From positions 43,574 through 107,573 of the forward strand of contig NZ_AEWH01000051.1 of NCBI RefSeq assembly GCF_000190475.1: DNA of 64,000 nt, given 5' to 3'. This document shows, piece by piece, positions 11,700-20,460 of the stretch. Position 1 is the stretch's first letter; each line of letters starts with the position of its first letter. Made by a program: the position numbers and the translations under genes. The stretch comes from Ornithinibacillus scapharcae TW25. Its GTDB lineage: Bacteria > Bacillota > Bacilli > Bacillales > Amphibacillaceae. Under the pieces are notes generated by a model that had not been told where the DNA came from, ran no database searches, and worked only from the letters and a program-made list of their open reading frames with translations.

Positions 11700-12295
11700 T
11701 CAACCCTTCTTCTCATCGACCACATTTGCTCTCTCCATAATTTCCTGTACTATTGAACCTTTTGCATCCGCATAGTCTTGGACGTGTTTCCATTTACGGT
11801 GAGCTAAGTTACGCTTTACGTTTGCATACTTATCTCGATCGGAATGGTTAATTCTTAGCCAATTGCGAAACCGCAACATTCGGTCTATCTCAGATGAGCC
11901 TTTACTAAATACGTGTAAATTAATATCTGTATCGGGGCCTTTAAAAAGTCGGTGTTGAAACCAATCTGGTTCTCGAATACGTAAAGTGTAGCCGGCTTCC
12001 TCCAAGTCAGGAACATAAGCACTTTCGTCAGCAGAATCCTTCACAACCAATAGAATATCAATAATTGGCTTAGCACATAAACCTGGCACTGAAGTTGATC
12101 CAACGTGCTCCAATTGAAGTACTTTTTACCAAGTATGGAATAAATTCTTTTAGCCTCTCGGTCAAATAACTTCGGCCATTTCGGATCATAGTCAAGGAGC
12201 GTAATTTGTGCATTGTGAGATTTTAGCTCTCCAACCATTACTTCTTGCAGTTTTTCTTCATTTTTAGATTTTAAATTATCGTGCATCAAAGTCAA
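11700..12295 (-). pseudogene. GrpB-family (UPF0157) protein, frameshifted
   Basis: The first frame (from 12295) gives LLDYDPKWPKLFDREAKRIYSILG and then goes out of register. The second frame resumes with EHVGSTSVPGLCAKPIIDI and runs to the stop at 11700. Together they make the continuous GrpB/UPF0157 nucleotidyltransferase-like fold of about 195 residues. The break lies at an A5 run near 12120-12130. Members are sometimes fused to dephospho-CoA kinase; the function here is unknown. Confidence 0.85.
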
Positions 12296-12566
12296 TTAAA
12301 TCTCCCTCCAATAGCATTCAAACGTACCGCACTTTTCAACATACCACCCATGGAAATATATCTAGCCACTTCAAGATAAACAATATGGTAGATAATGCTC
12401 ATCCATAATGTTCCTGTATACTTTTTATATAGCTGTAGAGCAATTCCAAAAGTAAAGAGAAGTATAAAATAATCTATAGTTATTGTAAATGGCTCATCAA
12501 AGAATATTGACGCCAATGCCATCACTGTATGTAATCGGCAAACAAATGAAGATTAACGGTTGCAAA
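12292..12566 (-). pseudogene. C-terminal fragment of a CPBP (CAAX/Abi) membrane protease
   Basis: The frame reads SSFVCRLHTVMALAS and then FGIALQLYKKYTGTLWMSIIYHIVY, which match the last two conserved motifs of CPBP intramembrane metalloproteases, including their conserved His residues. A stop lies in frame upstream at about 12568, exactly where the TetR gene ends, so the N-terminal motifs (EExxxR) are missing. It is a remnant. Confidence 0.6.
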
Positions 12567-12567
12567 A

Positions 12568-13173
12568 TCAATTCAATTGACTTTCATTACAGAGTGTTTC
12601 TAAATGATAACGGATTACTTCCTTCACCTTTTCTGGAGAGTAGACATCAGGTCTTAACAGAGCATGAATGGACAATCCATCAATTAATGCCGCTAGCCTA
12701 CTTTTTTCTAATTTTACATTAGTTGAATCAGATAAAATCCCTTTTAGGACTAATATCTCAATCATTGAATTTGCTAATTCATATGTACCGTTAGTCATTT
12801 CATCTTTCTTTTCTTTTAATGTATCACTTGTAAGTGACTGAAGTGCAAGAATCCACCAAACACTCGTTTCGATTTTCTTTTCTTCATCAATTGGTACAAG
12901 CTCCAATAAAACCTCTTCGACAGCTTGCAATGGATTTTCTGACCAACTTTTACTTTGAGATCGTTTTTTACCTTCTTCCAGATAGTAATCCATGATAAAT
13001 AATAACATTTCATCCTTAGTTGAAAAGTAATGTCTTAACGCTCCAGCAGACATGCCTGCTTCAATCGCAACTCTTCTTATGGAGGCTTTTTCTGTTCCCT
13101 CTTTCTTAATTATATTCCAAGCGGCTTCAGCAATTGACTTCCTCTTTTTTTCATGATTAACAATCCTTGGCAT
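12568..13173 (-). CDS. TetR-family repressor
   Basis: The 201-residue protein has the TetR N-terminal helix-turn-helix (RKSIAEAAWNIIKKEGTEKASIRRVAIEAG, then GALRHYFSTKDEML) and a helical ligand domain. The TetR/BetI-like C-terminal pattern suggests control by a hydrophobic ligand. It is divergent from the membrane protein at 13270, and two palindromic sites lie between them, so it probably represses both itself and that operon. Part of its 3' end recurs at 8609-8802. Confidence 0.9.
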   Translation of the reverse strand: MPRIVNHEKKRKSIAEAAWNIIKKEGTEKASIRRVAIEAGMSAGALRHYFSTKDEMLLFIMDYYLEEGKKRSQSKSWSENPLQAVEEVLLELVPIDEEKKIETSVWWILALQSLTSDTLKEKKDEMTNGTYELANSMIEILVLKGILSDSTNVKLEKSRLAALIDGLSIHALLRPDVYSPEKVKEVIRYHLETLCNESQLN

Positions 13174-13194
13174 AAAAAATCACTTCCTTTTATT

Positions 13195-13245
13195 AACACA
13201 GTGTGTTATTATAATTTTAACACACTGTGCTATTTAAATTATAAC
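13195..13245 (+). promoter_or_regulatory. Divergent promoter with two TetR operators
   Basis: AACACA-G-TGTGTT (13195-13207) is a perfect palindrome. A second copy, AACACA-C-TGTGCT (13219-13231), matches in all but one arm base. The second overlaps a plausible plus-strand promoter, TTAACA (13217-13222), 17 bases, TATAAC (13240-13245), so bound repressor would block it. Confidence 0.75.
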
Positions 13246-13269
13246 ATATAAAAAGGAGGGACTCTATAT

Positions 13270-13983
13270 TTGATCGAAAGTATTGAAGCATTGATGCCTT
13301 CTTCATCAATAGACACATCGATAGCTTTGCTAATTATTTCTATTTGCGCATTAATTGATATATTAAGTCCTGGTGTACTTGCTGTAACAGCTTATTTATT
13401 ATTGACACAGCCTGATCAATTATCATCTCGCTTGCTTGTTTTTTTATTTATTACGCAGTTTGGCTACTTCGTAGTGGGCTTATTACTATACTTTGGTGGA
13501 GATTCACTATTGAAAGGAATTGGAAAATTATCTGAATTTGACTTTATCAATTGGTTTTATCTCCTTTTTGGAGCAGTTATTGTTCTAATTAGCTTCTGTA
13601 AACCAAATGATACTACAAAAAAACGTTTAATTTCATTTATACCTCAAAAAACAACGATGAAAGGGATGATCATATTAGGTATCATTGTTTTTCTAATTGA
13701 ATTTGTAACTGCATTGCCTTACTTTTATTCCATTTTGTTAATGAATCACCTAACAATTGAGTCTTCCTCTTCTATCTTTATTATAATTGGCTACAATCTT
13801 GTAATGGTGCTTCCTTCTCTTCTTTTGTTAGGGGTTAATATTATATTTAAAGAGAGACTGCAACAATTTCTAAATAAAATTAAATCAAAATTAAATGAAG
13901 CTCCGATTTCCTCACTCTTGGTAGCGATAGGAGTAGTAGGTGCGGTTTTTTTCAATATCGGTCTTAGAGGCATATTAAATTAA
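13270..13983 (+). CDS. GAP/Sap-family membrane transporter-like protein
   Basis: The 237-residue protein has about six transmembrane helices. Its early motif ALIDILSPGVLAVTAYLLL resembles the LysE/GAP-like (Sap) group, often found near lipid or peptidoglycolipid export genes. The TTG start follows AAGGAGGG; an ATG 24 bases later is the alternative. It forms a two-gene unit with the next small gene, behind the TetR operator. The substrate is unknown. Confidence 0.65.
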   Translation: MIESIEALMPSSSIDTSIALLIISICALIDILSPGVLAVTAYLLLTQPDQLSSRLLVFLFITQFGYFVVGLLLYFGGDSLLKGIGKLSEFDFINWFYLLFGAVIVLISFCKPNDTTKKRLISFIPQKTTMKGMIILGIIVFLIEFVTALPYFYSILLMNHLTIESSSSIFIIIGYNLVMVLPSLLLLGVNIIFKERLQQFLNKIKSKLNEAPISSLLVAIGVVGAVFFNIGLRGILN

Positions 13984-14007
13984 AAAATTATTAATGAGGT
14001 GTTCATC

Positions 14008-14229
14008 ATGAAAGAAATAATCAGTGGACTTGGTCTACTTTTTGTTATACAGGGAGTAGGCGGATTAATCAATCATTTGACTAATGGTGGAAAAAGTTGG
14101 TTTTTGGTAAATTATATTAATGCGTTTCAGGGATTTGAAATTGTTATGGACATTATTTTTATTATAGTTGGTGGGATCATAGGTTTAGCCTCTTGGAAAA
14201 TAGACAGATCAACTAAAAGAGAAAATTAA
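14008..14229 (+). CDS. Small two-helix membrane protein
   Basis: The 73-residue protein has two hydrophobic stretches (about 5-20 and 43-65) split by a loop with WFLVNYINAFQGFE. It starts 24 bases after the GAP-like gene behind GAGGTG and is probably co-transcribed. I do not recognise it. Confidence 0.65.
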   Translation: MKEIISGLGLLFVIQGVGGLINHLTNGGKSWFLVNYINAFQGFEIVMDIIFIIVGGIIGLASWKIDRSTKREN

Positions 14230-14331
14230 ATATAGAGCAAATTGGACGGTTTATACATAGCCGTCCAGTTTGGCGGATACTCCGTTGAAATATATTTTTA
14301 AATATTTATAGAGAGGAACATAAGAATTATT

Positions 14332-15482
14332 ATGAATTCAAGACATATAGGGAGCTCGTCTTCCCAAAAGGAAGAACGATTATACTTTATTGATAACCTA
14401 AGAGGAGCTCTTACAGTGTTGGTTGTGCTACATCATTTGGTGTACTTTTCCATCTATAACGATGTATTAACACAAGGGTCTATTGGGGTTGTAATGGGCC
14501 TTCTATTCCTTGCTTTTAATCAGACTTTCTTTATGGGACATTTTTTCTTATTTCTGGTTACTTTGTCCCTTCATCTTTTGAAAGAAATGGGGCAACTCGG
14601 TTTATCAAAGATAGATCTGTCCGATTCCTAATCCCATTTATCTTCTATATTTTCATTCTTAGCCAAGCTCAAGCAATTGAAGCCTATATACTTAACCAAG
14701 AGCCATTTACATGGCAAACCTATTTTTCACATTTAACTTACGGGCCTATGTGGTACGTCGAGCTACTTTTCGTATTCGTTTGTTTATACGCAGTTTGGGC
14801 GAAGTTTATGAGTAAAAATAAGCTATCAGTAGTTCGTCAGAGTAAGCCACCCACCTACACAATGCTTGCCATCTTTGTCATGATATTAGCAGTATCGTAT
14901 TTCATCATAAGACTGTGGGTCCCTGCTCTCGACTTGCCAGGCGGATCTCCCAAGGTTCGAGCATTCGTTGGACTATTTACAGCAAGCGGCTATGATCTCC
15001 CACAATATGTTGGGCTATTCATTTTGGGCATCATCGCTTATCAACGCAATTGGTTTCGAAATACACCTGATTCTATGGGGAGGGCGGGTTTTGGAATTGC
15101 AATTGGAGCATCGATTCTTCTCCTTCCCTTAGTCTTGATATTTGGGGTAGACGGATTACAGTTTTCTGGCGGCTGGAACTGGACATCTTTGGTTTATTCT
15201 CTGTGGGAAGCTCTATTTTGTGTTGGCGTCATTCTCGGATTAATCATATTCTTTCGCAAAAGAGTTTTTCATCAAGGAAAAGGTTGGAGCTTCTTGTCAG
15301 CCCATTCCTTCGTGATTTATATCATTCATATACCGATTATCGCTATTGTTATGGCTGGATTGAAAGTCATCCACTTTCCACCATCCTTCATATTTCTAGC
15401 TACGATTCTGATCACGATACCACTTTGCTTCTTGTTAGGTTATATAATTAGGCAGATTCCCTTTGTGTCAAAGATTCTTTAG
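14332..15482 (+). pseudogene. Acyltransferase-3 family membrane protein, frameshifted
   Basis: The opening (ERLYFIDNLRGALTVLVVLHHLVYF) is the classic acyltransferase-3 start with the conserved LRG and HH. At the T6 run near 14545 the frame shifts. The new frame carries FLISGYFVPSSFERNGATRFIKDRSVRF and runs through multiple membrane helices to 15482. The joined protein of about 380 residues is a normal family length. Members O-acylate membrane or surface sugars. One base restores it, so it may be an assembly error. Confidence 0.85.
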
Positions 15483-15789
15483 GGATGGTGAGTTTTAAAG
15501 AAAAAAAGAGGATACGACGATAACCATATCTGCCCTTATGCTTCTCAAAAATAGAACTAATGAGCCTTTTCCACTTTGAATCTTTATCTGGGCGCTTAAA
15601 AGTATTAATTTTAAATAAGTGTGACTTGGAATACCGGCAATTTTGAGTAGTGCCTTCACAGGATAATCGTGCCTTATCTCATATACTACTTTTACTTTTT
15701 GTTTTGTCGTAATTTATTCTCTTCTTAAACTAAGGCTTTCAACTTTTTAAATAGAATTTTCCATTTAATAATATGTATAAATTCGTACT

Positions 15790-15821
15790 CCCACCTGGCT
15801 TATGTTCAGTTGGGCTTTTTT
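15790..15821 (+). terminator. Hairpin with T-run
   Basis: CCCACCTG pairs with CAGTTGGG with one mismatch, followed by CTTTTTTG. The remaining part of 15483-15946 is AT-rich and shows no gene. Confidence 0.5.
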
Positions 15822-15946
15822 GTATTTAATAAATATTTTTCTTAAAATATTGCTCTTATTTTTGGCATTTCATAAAAAAACTTGTTGAAGGTTATGAAAG
15901 GGGAAATCATCACCCACCTTTGCAGTTGCGAAGGGAGAGGAAATGC

Positions 15947-16383
15947 ATGATCGAACCAGATCGTACCGAGTGGCAAGTTCGCTGTGCATTTAATGCCTTT
16001 TGTAAACGAGTATTGAAGAATGAAGCAATCAATATTTACAACGAAAGGCGACAACAACAGGCAAAGGAGCTGACGTTTTCTGACCTCACCCCACAAGAAG
16101 AAAATCAACTTTTACCTTAGATAAGCAATATGAAGGAGAAGAAGGACAAAGTTTTCAAGTGGCTGGAAAGAAAATAACTCCGAAATTACTTGCTGAGGCG
16201 TTGCATACTTTGCCAAAAGAAAAGCGTAAGGCCGTCCTACTATACTACTTTTTTGATAAGTCGGATGTAGAAATAGCTGAATTACTCGATATTCCACGCA
16301 GTACCGTTCAGTATAGGCGGACAAGCTCTTTCAAAAGGTTAAAACGATTTTTGGAGGAACATGCAGATGAATGGGATGATTAA
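15947..16383 (+). pseudogene. Tn916 Orf7-like sigma factor, frameshifted
   Basis: The first frame (RTEWQVRCAFNAFCKRVLKNEAINIYNERRRQ-like) stops near 16120. The second frame continues with GKKITPKLLAEALHTLPKEKRKAVLLYYFFDKSDVEIAELLDIPRSTVQYRR, a sigma-70 region 4 helix-turn-helix. Together they match Orf7 of Tn916, which activates transfer-gene expression. The indel lies near 16105-16120. The ATG at 15947 follows AAGGGAGAGG. Confidence 0.85.
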
Positions 16384-16621
16384 TTCTAATGTTGAAAACA
16401 ATGAGCGTGGTTTATTGCCGTACCCAATTATTTTAGCTGCAAATAAGGGTGAGCCAGAAGCAATGAAAGTAGTTGTTTTGCATTATGGAAGCTACATGAC
16501 AAGCCTGTCCATGCGTAAGCTCCGTAATGAACATGGAAACACTTATTGGGGCATCGATGAAGATACACGCGAACGCTTACGAGCGAAGCTTATGCAGTCG
16601 GTTTTAGCTTTCAAGATTTGA
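16367..16621 (+). CDS. Tn916 Orf8-like helix-turn-helix protein
   Basis: The 84-residue protein has the Orf8 pattern: LPYPIILAANKGEPEAMKVVVLHYGSYM, then WGIDEDTRERLRAKLMQSVLAF. In Tn916, orf7 and orf8 lie together before xis and int and help control transfer; the same order and overlap are kept here. The start could be 16361 or 16367. Confidence 0.85.
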   Translation: MNGMINSNVENNERGLLPYPIILAANKGEPEAMKVVVLHYGSYMTSLSMRKLRNEHGNTYWGIDEDTRERLRAKLMQSVLAFKI

Positions 16622-16680
16622 ATCAATAATGGTAGGTTTTCCCTTTCGTTAACCATATATTGTGTTCTTTGACAAAGAAA

Positions 16681-16966
16681 GCACGGAAGATAACGCCGTG
16701 CAGTATAAACAAAAAATCAGATACGTTCTACTGATGACGAGCCACCTGATTCATGCGCCATGACTTCCAAAAGGAACGAGCGGTCATCTACGAATCTAGT
16801 GCAATCGTGGTGGATTGCTGGCGATAACCCATCAGTATGGATAATGATACTCCCCTACCGTCATGGTTCGAGCGTTCAAAGCGTCGCAAGCTATGAGTAG
16901 GGCTGGAAGAAATACTTGCAGGGGTGAAATTCCCGTGGAGCTGTATCAACAGCCGTCTGATTTTTT
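16681..16966 (+). ncRNA. Candidate structured RNA with closing stem and terminator-like end
   Basis: AAAAAATCAGA (16711-16721) pairs perfectly with TCTGATTTTTT (16956-16966), closing a 256-base domain. Inside are many local hairpins: TTCC-AAAA-GGAA nested in ATGAC/GTCAT (16760-16787), GCAATC/GATTGC (16801-16818), CCCTAC/GTAGGG around 16853-16901, GGG/CCC at about 16921 and GCTG/CAGC near 16940-16953. A further hairpin GCACGG/CCGTGC (16681-16701) precedes it. TTGACA lies at 16669, but no good -10 follows. It has no long ORF and is GC-richer than its surroundings. I do not recognise the class. Confidence 0.55.
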
Positions 16967-17125
16967 ATATTTTAATTTAAGACTAACCTTCCAGTTATGA
17001 CAAAAAACCTTTTATTTTAGTGCAAGAGCCAAATTCACGCAACGTATTAGAATTAGTTGTATAGACGCGATATAATAATAGACAGATATCAAATAGCATA
17101 TCCTAGTCTATGGAAAGGAGTTTAT

Positions 17126-17311
17126 ATGGTCACAGTCACTAAAAAAGACTTGATAGCACTAGGTTATGGTCCTTCTTATTCAGCTGATATCATTAGAGAA
17201 TGCAAAAAACTAATGATTTCAAAGGGCCACACGTATTATCAATCTAAAAAGTTGGATCGTGTTCCTAAAGAAGCTGTAGAGGAAGTATTAGGGATAACTT
17301 TAGACGTGTGA
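17126..17311 (+). CDS. DUF3173 protein, probable excision helper
   Basis: The 61-residue protein (VTKKDLIALGYGPSYSADIIRECKKLMISKGHTYYQSKKLDRVPKEAVEEVLG) is a typical DUF3173 domain, a small winged or helix-turn-helix protein found directly before tyrosine integrases in Firmicute elements. It stands where Tn916 has xis, so an excisionase role is likely but inferred. The ATG at 17126 follows GGAAAGGAG. A TATAAT-like box near 17080 could serve the DUF3173-int pair. Confidence 0.85.
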   Translation: MVTVTKKDLIALGYGPSYSADIIRECKKLMISKGHTYYQSKKLDRVPKEAVEEVLGITLDV

Positions 17312-17349
17312 TTTGTACTTCTTGCACTAATTGCGTAAGGAGTGAAATC

Positions 17350-18561
17350 ATGACTAAAGATATCATCAAAAAGGCAAAGAACGGAACTTATTATTTTAGG
17401 GCAAATTTAGGCTATCATCCCATCACTGGTAAGCAAATCCAGAAGTACCGTAGCGGTTTTAAGACTAAAAAAGAAGCAAGGGAAGAATATTCAAGATTAC
17501 TACTAACAAAGTCAGACGCATTAGAAGAAAAACAAGAGGACATTTTATTTCGACAGTTTATTGAAGATATTTTCTTACCTTGGTATAAAACACAAGTAAA
17601 AGGAAGAACGTACGATAATCGATTACCGACTGTAAGAAAACATTTCACTTTTTTTGATAACTTAATCACATCAGAAATTACCCCAATTCATGTTCAAAAA
17701 TGGCAATTAGCATTATCTAAAAAGAAGTATCGTTCTTCTTATATTAGAAATGTTCAAGGGTTGTTTTCCATGGCAATGGATCGAGCTGTTGTTTTAGGTT
17801 TAACCGAAAGTAATCCATCGAAAATTGTTGGAAATGTAAAAAAGACAAAGACAAAAATAGATTTTTGGACAAAAGAAGAATTTGAAAAAGTCATCTCCCT
17901 TTTTTATAAGGAAGACTACTATCAACATTTTTTATTTATTTCATTGTGGTTTTTGTTTATGACAGGCATGCGAATTGGAGAAGCCACTGCGATTCAATGG
18001 GAAGATATTGACTTTGACAAAGGTTTGTTATCAATCGATAAAACACTTTACTATAAAAATTTAGATAACTATTCTTTTGTAGAACCAAAAACAAAAGCTA
18101 GTGTTCGTCATATTGCATTAGATGAAGATACATTAATGTTACTCCACGAATGGAAGGAAAAGCAGCAATCTATCGTCCAAACCAATTTTGTGATGAGCTA
18201 TAATGGTATCCCTACACAAAAGCATACGTTAGCAAATGCCATTACACGTTATTCAAAAAAGGCTGGGGTTCATCGAATAAGATTACATGCTTTAAGACAT
18301 TCTCACGCTTCTCTGCTTATTAGTATGGGAGAAAACCCATTAATTATTAAAGATCGCCTAGGACATGAAGATATTGAAACGACACTCGGCACCTATGGAC
18401 ATTTGTATCCAAACAGTAATTTTGAGGTCGCTCATAAACTAAAAGGTATATTGTCTTATCAAACTGCAACTGAAAATAAAGATACTTCTCCCAAAAATCA
18501 ATTCACAGTTCAATATTTGCGTAAGGACTTAGAAACAAATAATGCAATAACAATGCAATGA
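17350..18561 (+). CDS. int: Tyrosine-family site-specific integrase
   Basis: The 403-residue protein has an AP2-like arm-binding N terminus (KNGTYYFRANLGYHPITGKQIQKYRSGF), a SAM-like core-binding domain and the catalytic domain. The catalytic residues are visible: Arg in TGMRIGEA, His-x-x-Arg in HALRHSH, the second His in LGHEDIETT and the Tyr in GTYGHLYP. It directs integration and excision of the element. The ATG at 17350 follows AAGGAG. Its stop lies 56 bases from the 3' end of guaA, so guaA is the attachment gene. Confidence 0.93.
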   Translation: MTKDIIKKAKNGTYYFRANLGYHPITGKQIQKYRSGFKTKKEAREEYSRLLLTKSDALEEKQEDILFRQFIEDIFLPWYKTQVKGRTYDNRLPTVRKHFTFFDNLITSEITPIHVQKWQLALSKKKYRSSYIRNVQGLFSMAMDRAVVLGLTESNPSKIVGNVKKTKTKIDFWTKEEFEKVISLFYKEDYYQHFLFISLWFLFMTGMRIGEATAIQWEDIDFDKGLLSIDKTLYYKNLDNYSFVEPKTKASVRHIALDEDTLMLLHEWKEKQQSIVQTNFVMSYNGIPTQKHTLANAITRYSKKAGVHRIRLHALRHSHASLLISMGENPLIIKDRLGHEDIETTLGTYGHLYPNSNFEVAHKLKGILSYQTATENKDTSPKNQFTVQYLRKDLETNNAITMQ

Positions 18562-18572
18562 AAATAGAGTAA

Positions 18573-18610
18573 AGAGCCGAAACCCTTATAAACAAAGGGG
18601 TTTCAGCTCT
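18573..18610. terminator. Bidirectional terminator between int and guaA
   Basis: AGAGCCGAAACCC pairs with GGGTTTCAGCTCT with one mismatch. It can end both int (plus) and guaA (minus). As it lies outside the guaA coding end, it probably belongs to the element side and replaced the native guaA terminator. Confidence 0.65.
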
Positions 18611-18640
18611 CCTTCTACTACTCCCATTCGATTGTTGCAG
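18611..18640. other. Probable right attachment site (att) at guaA 3' end
   Basis: Elements with this integrase type insert in the last bases of guaA, keeping its stop intact. The int-distal edge and guaA stop meet here (stop at 18618-18620). The exact core cannot be fixed because the second copy would be at the other end, left of base 1. No second copy of the guaA end was seen in the window. Confidence 0.55.
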
Positions 18641-20150
18641 GTGGCTTACTTGTAATGTCATACACAACACGGTTAATATGTGCCACTTCATTCACGATAC
18701 GAGTAGATACCTTTTCTAATACATCAAATGGAATACGCGCCCAATCCGAGGTCATACCATCAATCGAAGTCACAGCACGAATACCAATTGTATAATCATA
18801 TGTCCTGGCATCACCCATCACCCCAACACTACGGATATTCGGAAGAACCGTGAAGTATTGCCAAATATCACGTTCTAGACCGGCCTTTGCAATTTCTTCT
18901 CGTAAAATTGCATCCGATTCGCGAACAATCTCAAGCTTCTCTTCTGTTACTTCTCCCAGAACACGAATTGCAAGCCCTGGACCTGGAAATGGTTGGCGCC
19001 AAACGATTCTGTCTGGCAAGCCTAATTGGGTACCAAGCTCACGAACTTCATCTTTAAATAAAGTATTCAACGGCTCAATCAATTCAAATTGCATATCTTC
19101 TGGTAGTCCACCAACATTATGATGGGATTTTATCGTTTGTGCTGTGTCAGTTCCACTTTCGATAATATCGGTGTAAAGTGTACCTTGAGCAAGGAAATCA
19201 ACATCCTTCAATTTAGAAGCTTCATCGTCAAAAACATAAATAAATTCATTCCCAATAATTTTACGCTTCTTCTCCGGATCATCAACACCCTTAAGTTTCA
19301 TTAAGAACCTTTCAGAGGCATCGACTTTAATAACATTCATGTCAAAATCATTTGCGAATACCTTCATCACGTCATCCGCTTCATTTTTACGAAGTAAACC
19401 ATGATCTACAAAAATACAAGTTAATTGATCTCCGATTGCTTTGTGAATCAAAGCTGCCACAACAGAGGAATCAACACCTCCACTTAATGCACAAAGCACT
19501 TTTCTTTCCCCAACTTTGTTTCTAATAGCTGCAATTTCTTGCTCAATAAAATTCTCTATCGTCCAATCACCTTTGGCACCACACACATCAAACACAAAGT
19601 TCTTAAGCAATTGGTTGCCGTATTCAGAATGTCTAACTTCCGGGTGGAACTGAACCCCATACATATTCTTTTCTTTCATACTGAAAGCTGCAATTGGAGT
19701 AGAAGGATTTGTTGCATCAACAGTGAAGCTCTGTGGAGCTTCCACCACCTTATCTCCATGACTCATCCAAACCGTTTGCTCTTCCGGCGTATCGTTAAAT
19801 ACAACCGAATTATTTTGTAAAGCGATAGTTGCTTTGCCATATTCTCGATTCGTAGATTTGTCAACCTTACCACCGTAATGTAACGCCATTAATTGCATTC
19901 CATAACATATTCCTAATACAGGTATTCCTAAGTCAAAAATACCTTGGTCTGGGCGGAAACTATTCTCATCATAGACACTATGTGGTCCACCAGAAAGAAT
20001 AATACCTGTAGGATTAAGTCTTTTAATCTCGTCTACAGAAATTTTATGTGAATGAAGCTCACTATACACACCAAATTCTCGGATTCTTCTCGTGATTAAC
20101 TGATTGTATTGACTTCCAAAATCTAATACTAGAATCATTTCGTTATTCAT
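18618..20150 (-). CDS. guaA: GMP synthase (glutamine-hydrolysing)
   Basis: GuaA converts XMP to GMP using ATP and glutamine. The 510-residue protein has the class I glutamine amidotransferase domain with Cys82 (GICYGMQ) and the His169/Glu171 pair (FHPE). The ATP-pyrophosphatase domain follows, with its P-loop SGGVDSS at about 223-229, and then the C-terminal dimerisation domain ending TIEWE. Length is normal. Expression is controlled by the upstream guanine riboswitch. The 3' end serves as the element attachment site and remains intact. Confidence 0.98.
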   Translation of the reverse strand: MNNEMILVLDFGSQYNQLITRRIREFGVYSELHSHKISVDEIKRLNPTGIILSGGPHSVYDENSFRPDQGIFDLGIPVLGICYGMQLMALHYGGKVDKSTNREYGKATIALQNNSVVFNDTPEEQTVWMSHGDKVVEAPQSFTVDATNPSTPIAAFSMKEKNMYGVQFHPEVRHSEYGNQLLKNFVFDVCGAKGDWTIENFIEQEIAAIRNKVGERKVLCALSGGVDSSVVAALIHKAIGDQLTCIFVDHGLLRKNEADDVMKVFANDFDMNVIKVDASERFLMKLKGVDDPEKKRKIIGNEFIYVFDDEASKLKDVDFLAQGTLYTDIIESGTDTAQTIKSHHNVGGLPEDMQFELIEPLNTLFKDEVRELGTQLGLPDRIVWRQPFPGPGLAIRVLGEVTEEKLEIVRESDAILREEIAKAGLERDIWQYFTVLPNIRSVGVMGDARTYDYTIGIRAVTSIDGMTSDWARIPFDVLEKVSTRIVNEVAHINRVVYDITSKPPATIEWE

Positions 20151-20212
20151 ATTGGCTCATTCTCCCTTAATAAAATTATGTTGTCTTTTCACTATATAAC
20201 TAGCGAGTATAG

Positions 20213-20290
20213 AAAAAACCTAGAATTCCTCTTCATCTATTCCATGCCAAAAAGCACTGATAAATAGAAAAAGGCAGAATTCTAGGTTTA
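20213..20290 (-). terminator. Riboswitch-linked terminator of guaA
   Basis: On the minus strand, CCTAGAATTC near 20277-20288 pairs perfectly with GAATTCTAGG at 20219-20230, followed by TTTTTT. The long loop allows an alternative fold with the aptamer P1 region. Guanine binding would favour this terminator and lower guaA expression. Confidence 0.82.
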
Positions 20291-20305
20291 AACATCTAGA
20301 TATTC

Positions 20306-20381
20306 CGCCTTCATAGTCAGAGCATTTACGGTGCCCCGGTAGAGACTTTCGAACCATATTATCGAGGATATATGATAGGCG
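20306..20381 (-). promoter_or_regulatory. Guanine-type purine riboswitch aptamer
   Basis: On the minus strand the three-stem purine aptamer is clear. P1 is CGCCT...AGGCG plus TCATA/TATGA. L2 has ATAATATGG, then GTCTCTACCGGGGCACCGTAAATGC, and the 3' junction reads CTGACTATGA. P3 pairs CGGGGCA with TGCTCTG. The pyrimidine before TATG is C, which selects guanine (adenine types have U). Confidence 0.95.
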
Positions 20382-20430
20382 TTATTAGGAAAGGTATTAA
20401 TCTTTCCTATTGTATAAAAAAGTTAAACCT

Positions 20431-20460
20431 ATTTTACTAGTGTATAGAAACCTACGTCAA
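20431..20460 (-). promoter_or_regulatory. Probable sigma-A promoter of the riboswitch/guaA transcript
   Basis: On the minus strand TTGACG (20455-20460) and TAAAAT (20431-20436) are 18 bases apart, about 50 bases before the aptamer. The -35 overlaps the end of the yebA-like gene. Confidence 0.55.

Noticed and set aside
16731-16737. Hammerhead-like CTGATGA core
   Set aside because: No stem II plus GAAA follows at a proper distance, so it is probably chance.
16921-16960. Cobalamin-riboswitch-like GGTGAAATTCCC stretch
   Set aside because: The rest of the B12-box and conserved core are missing and no cobalamin gene follows.
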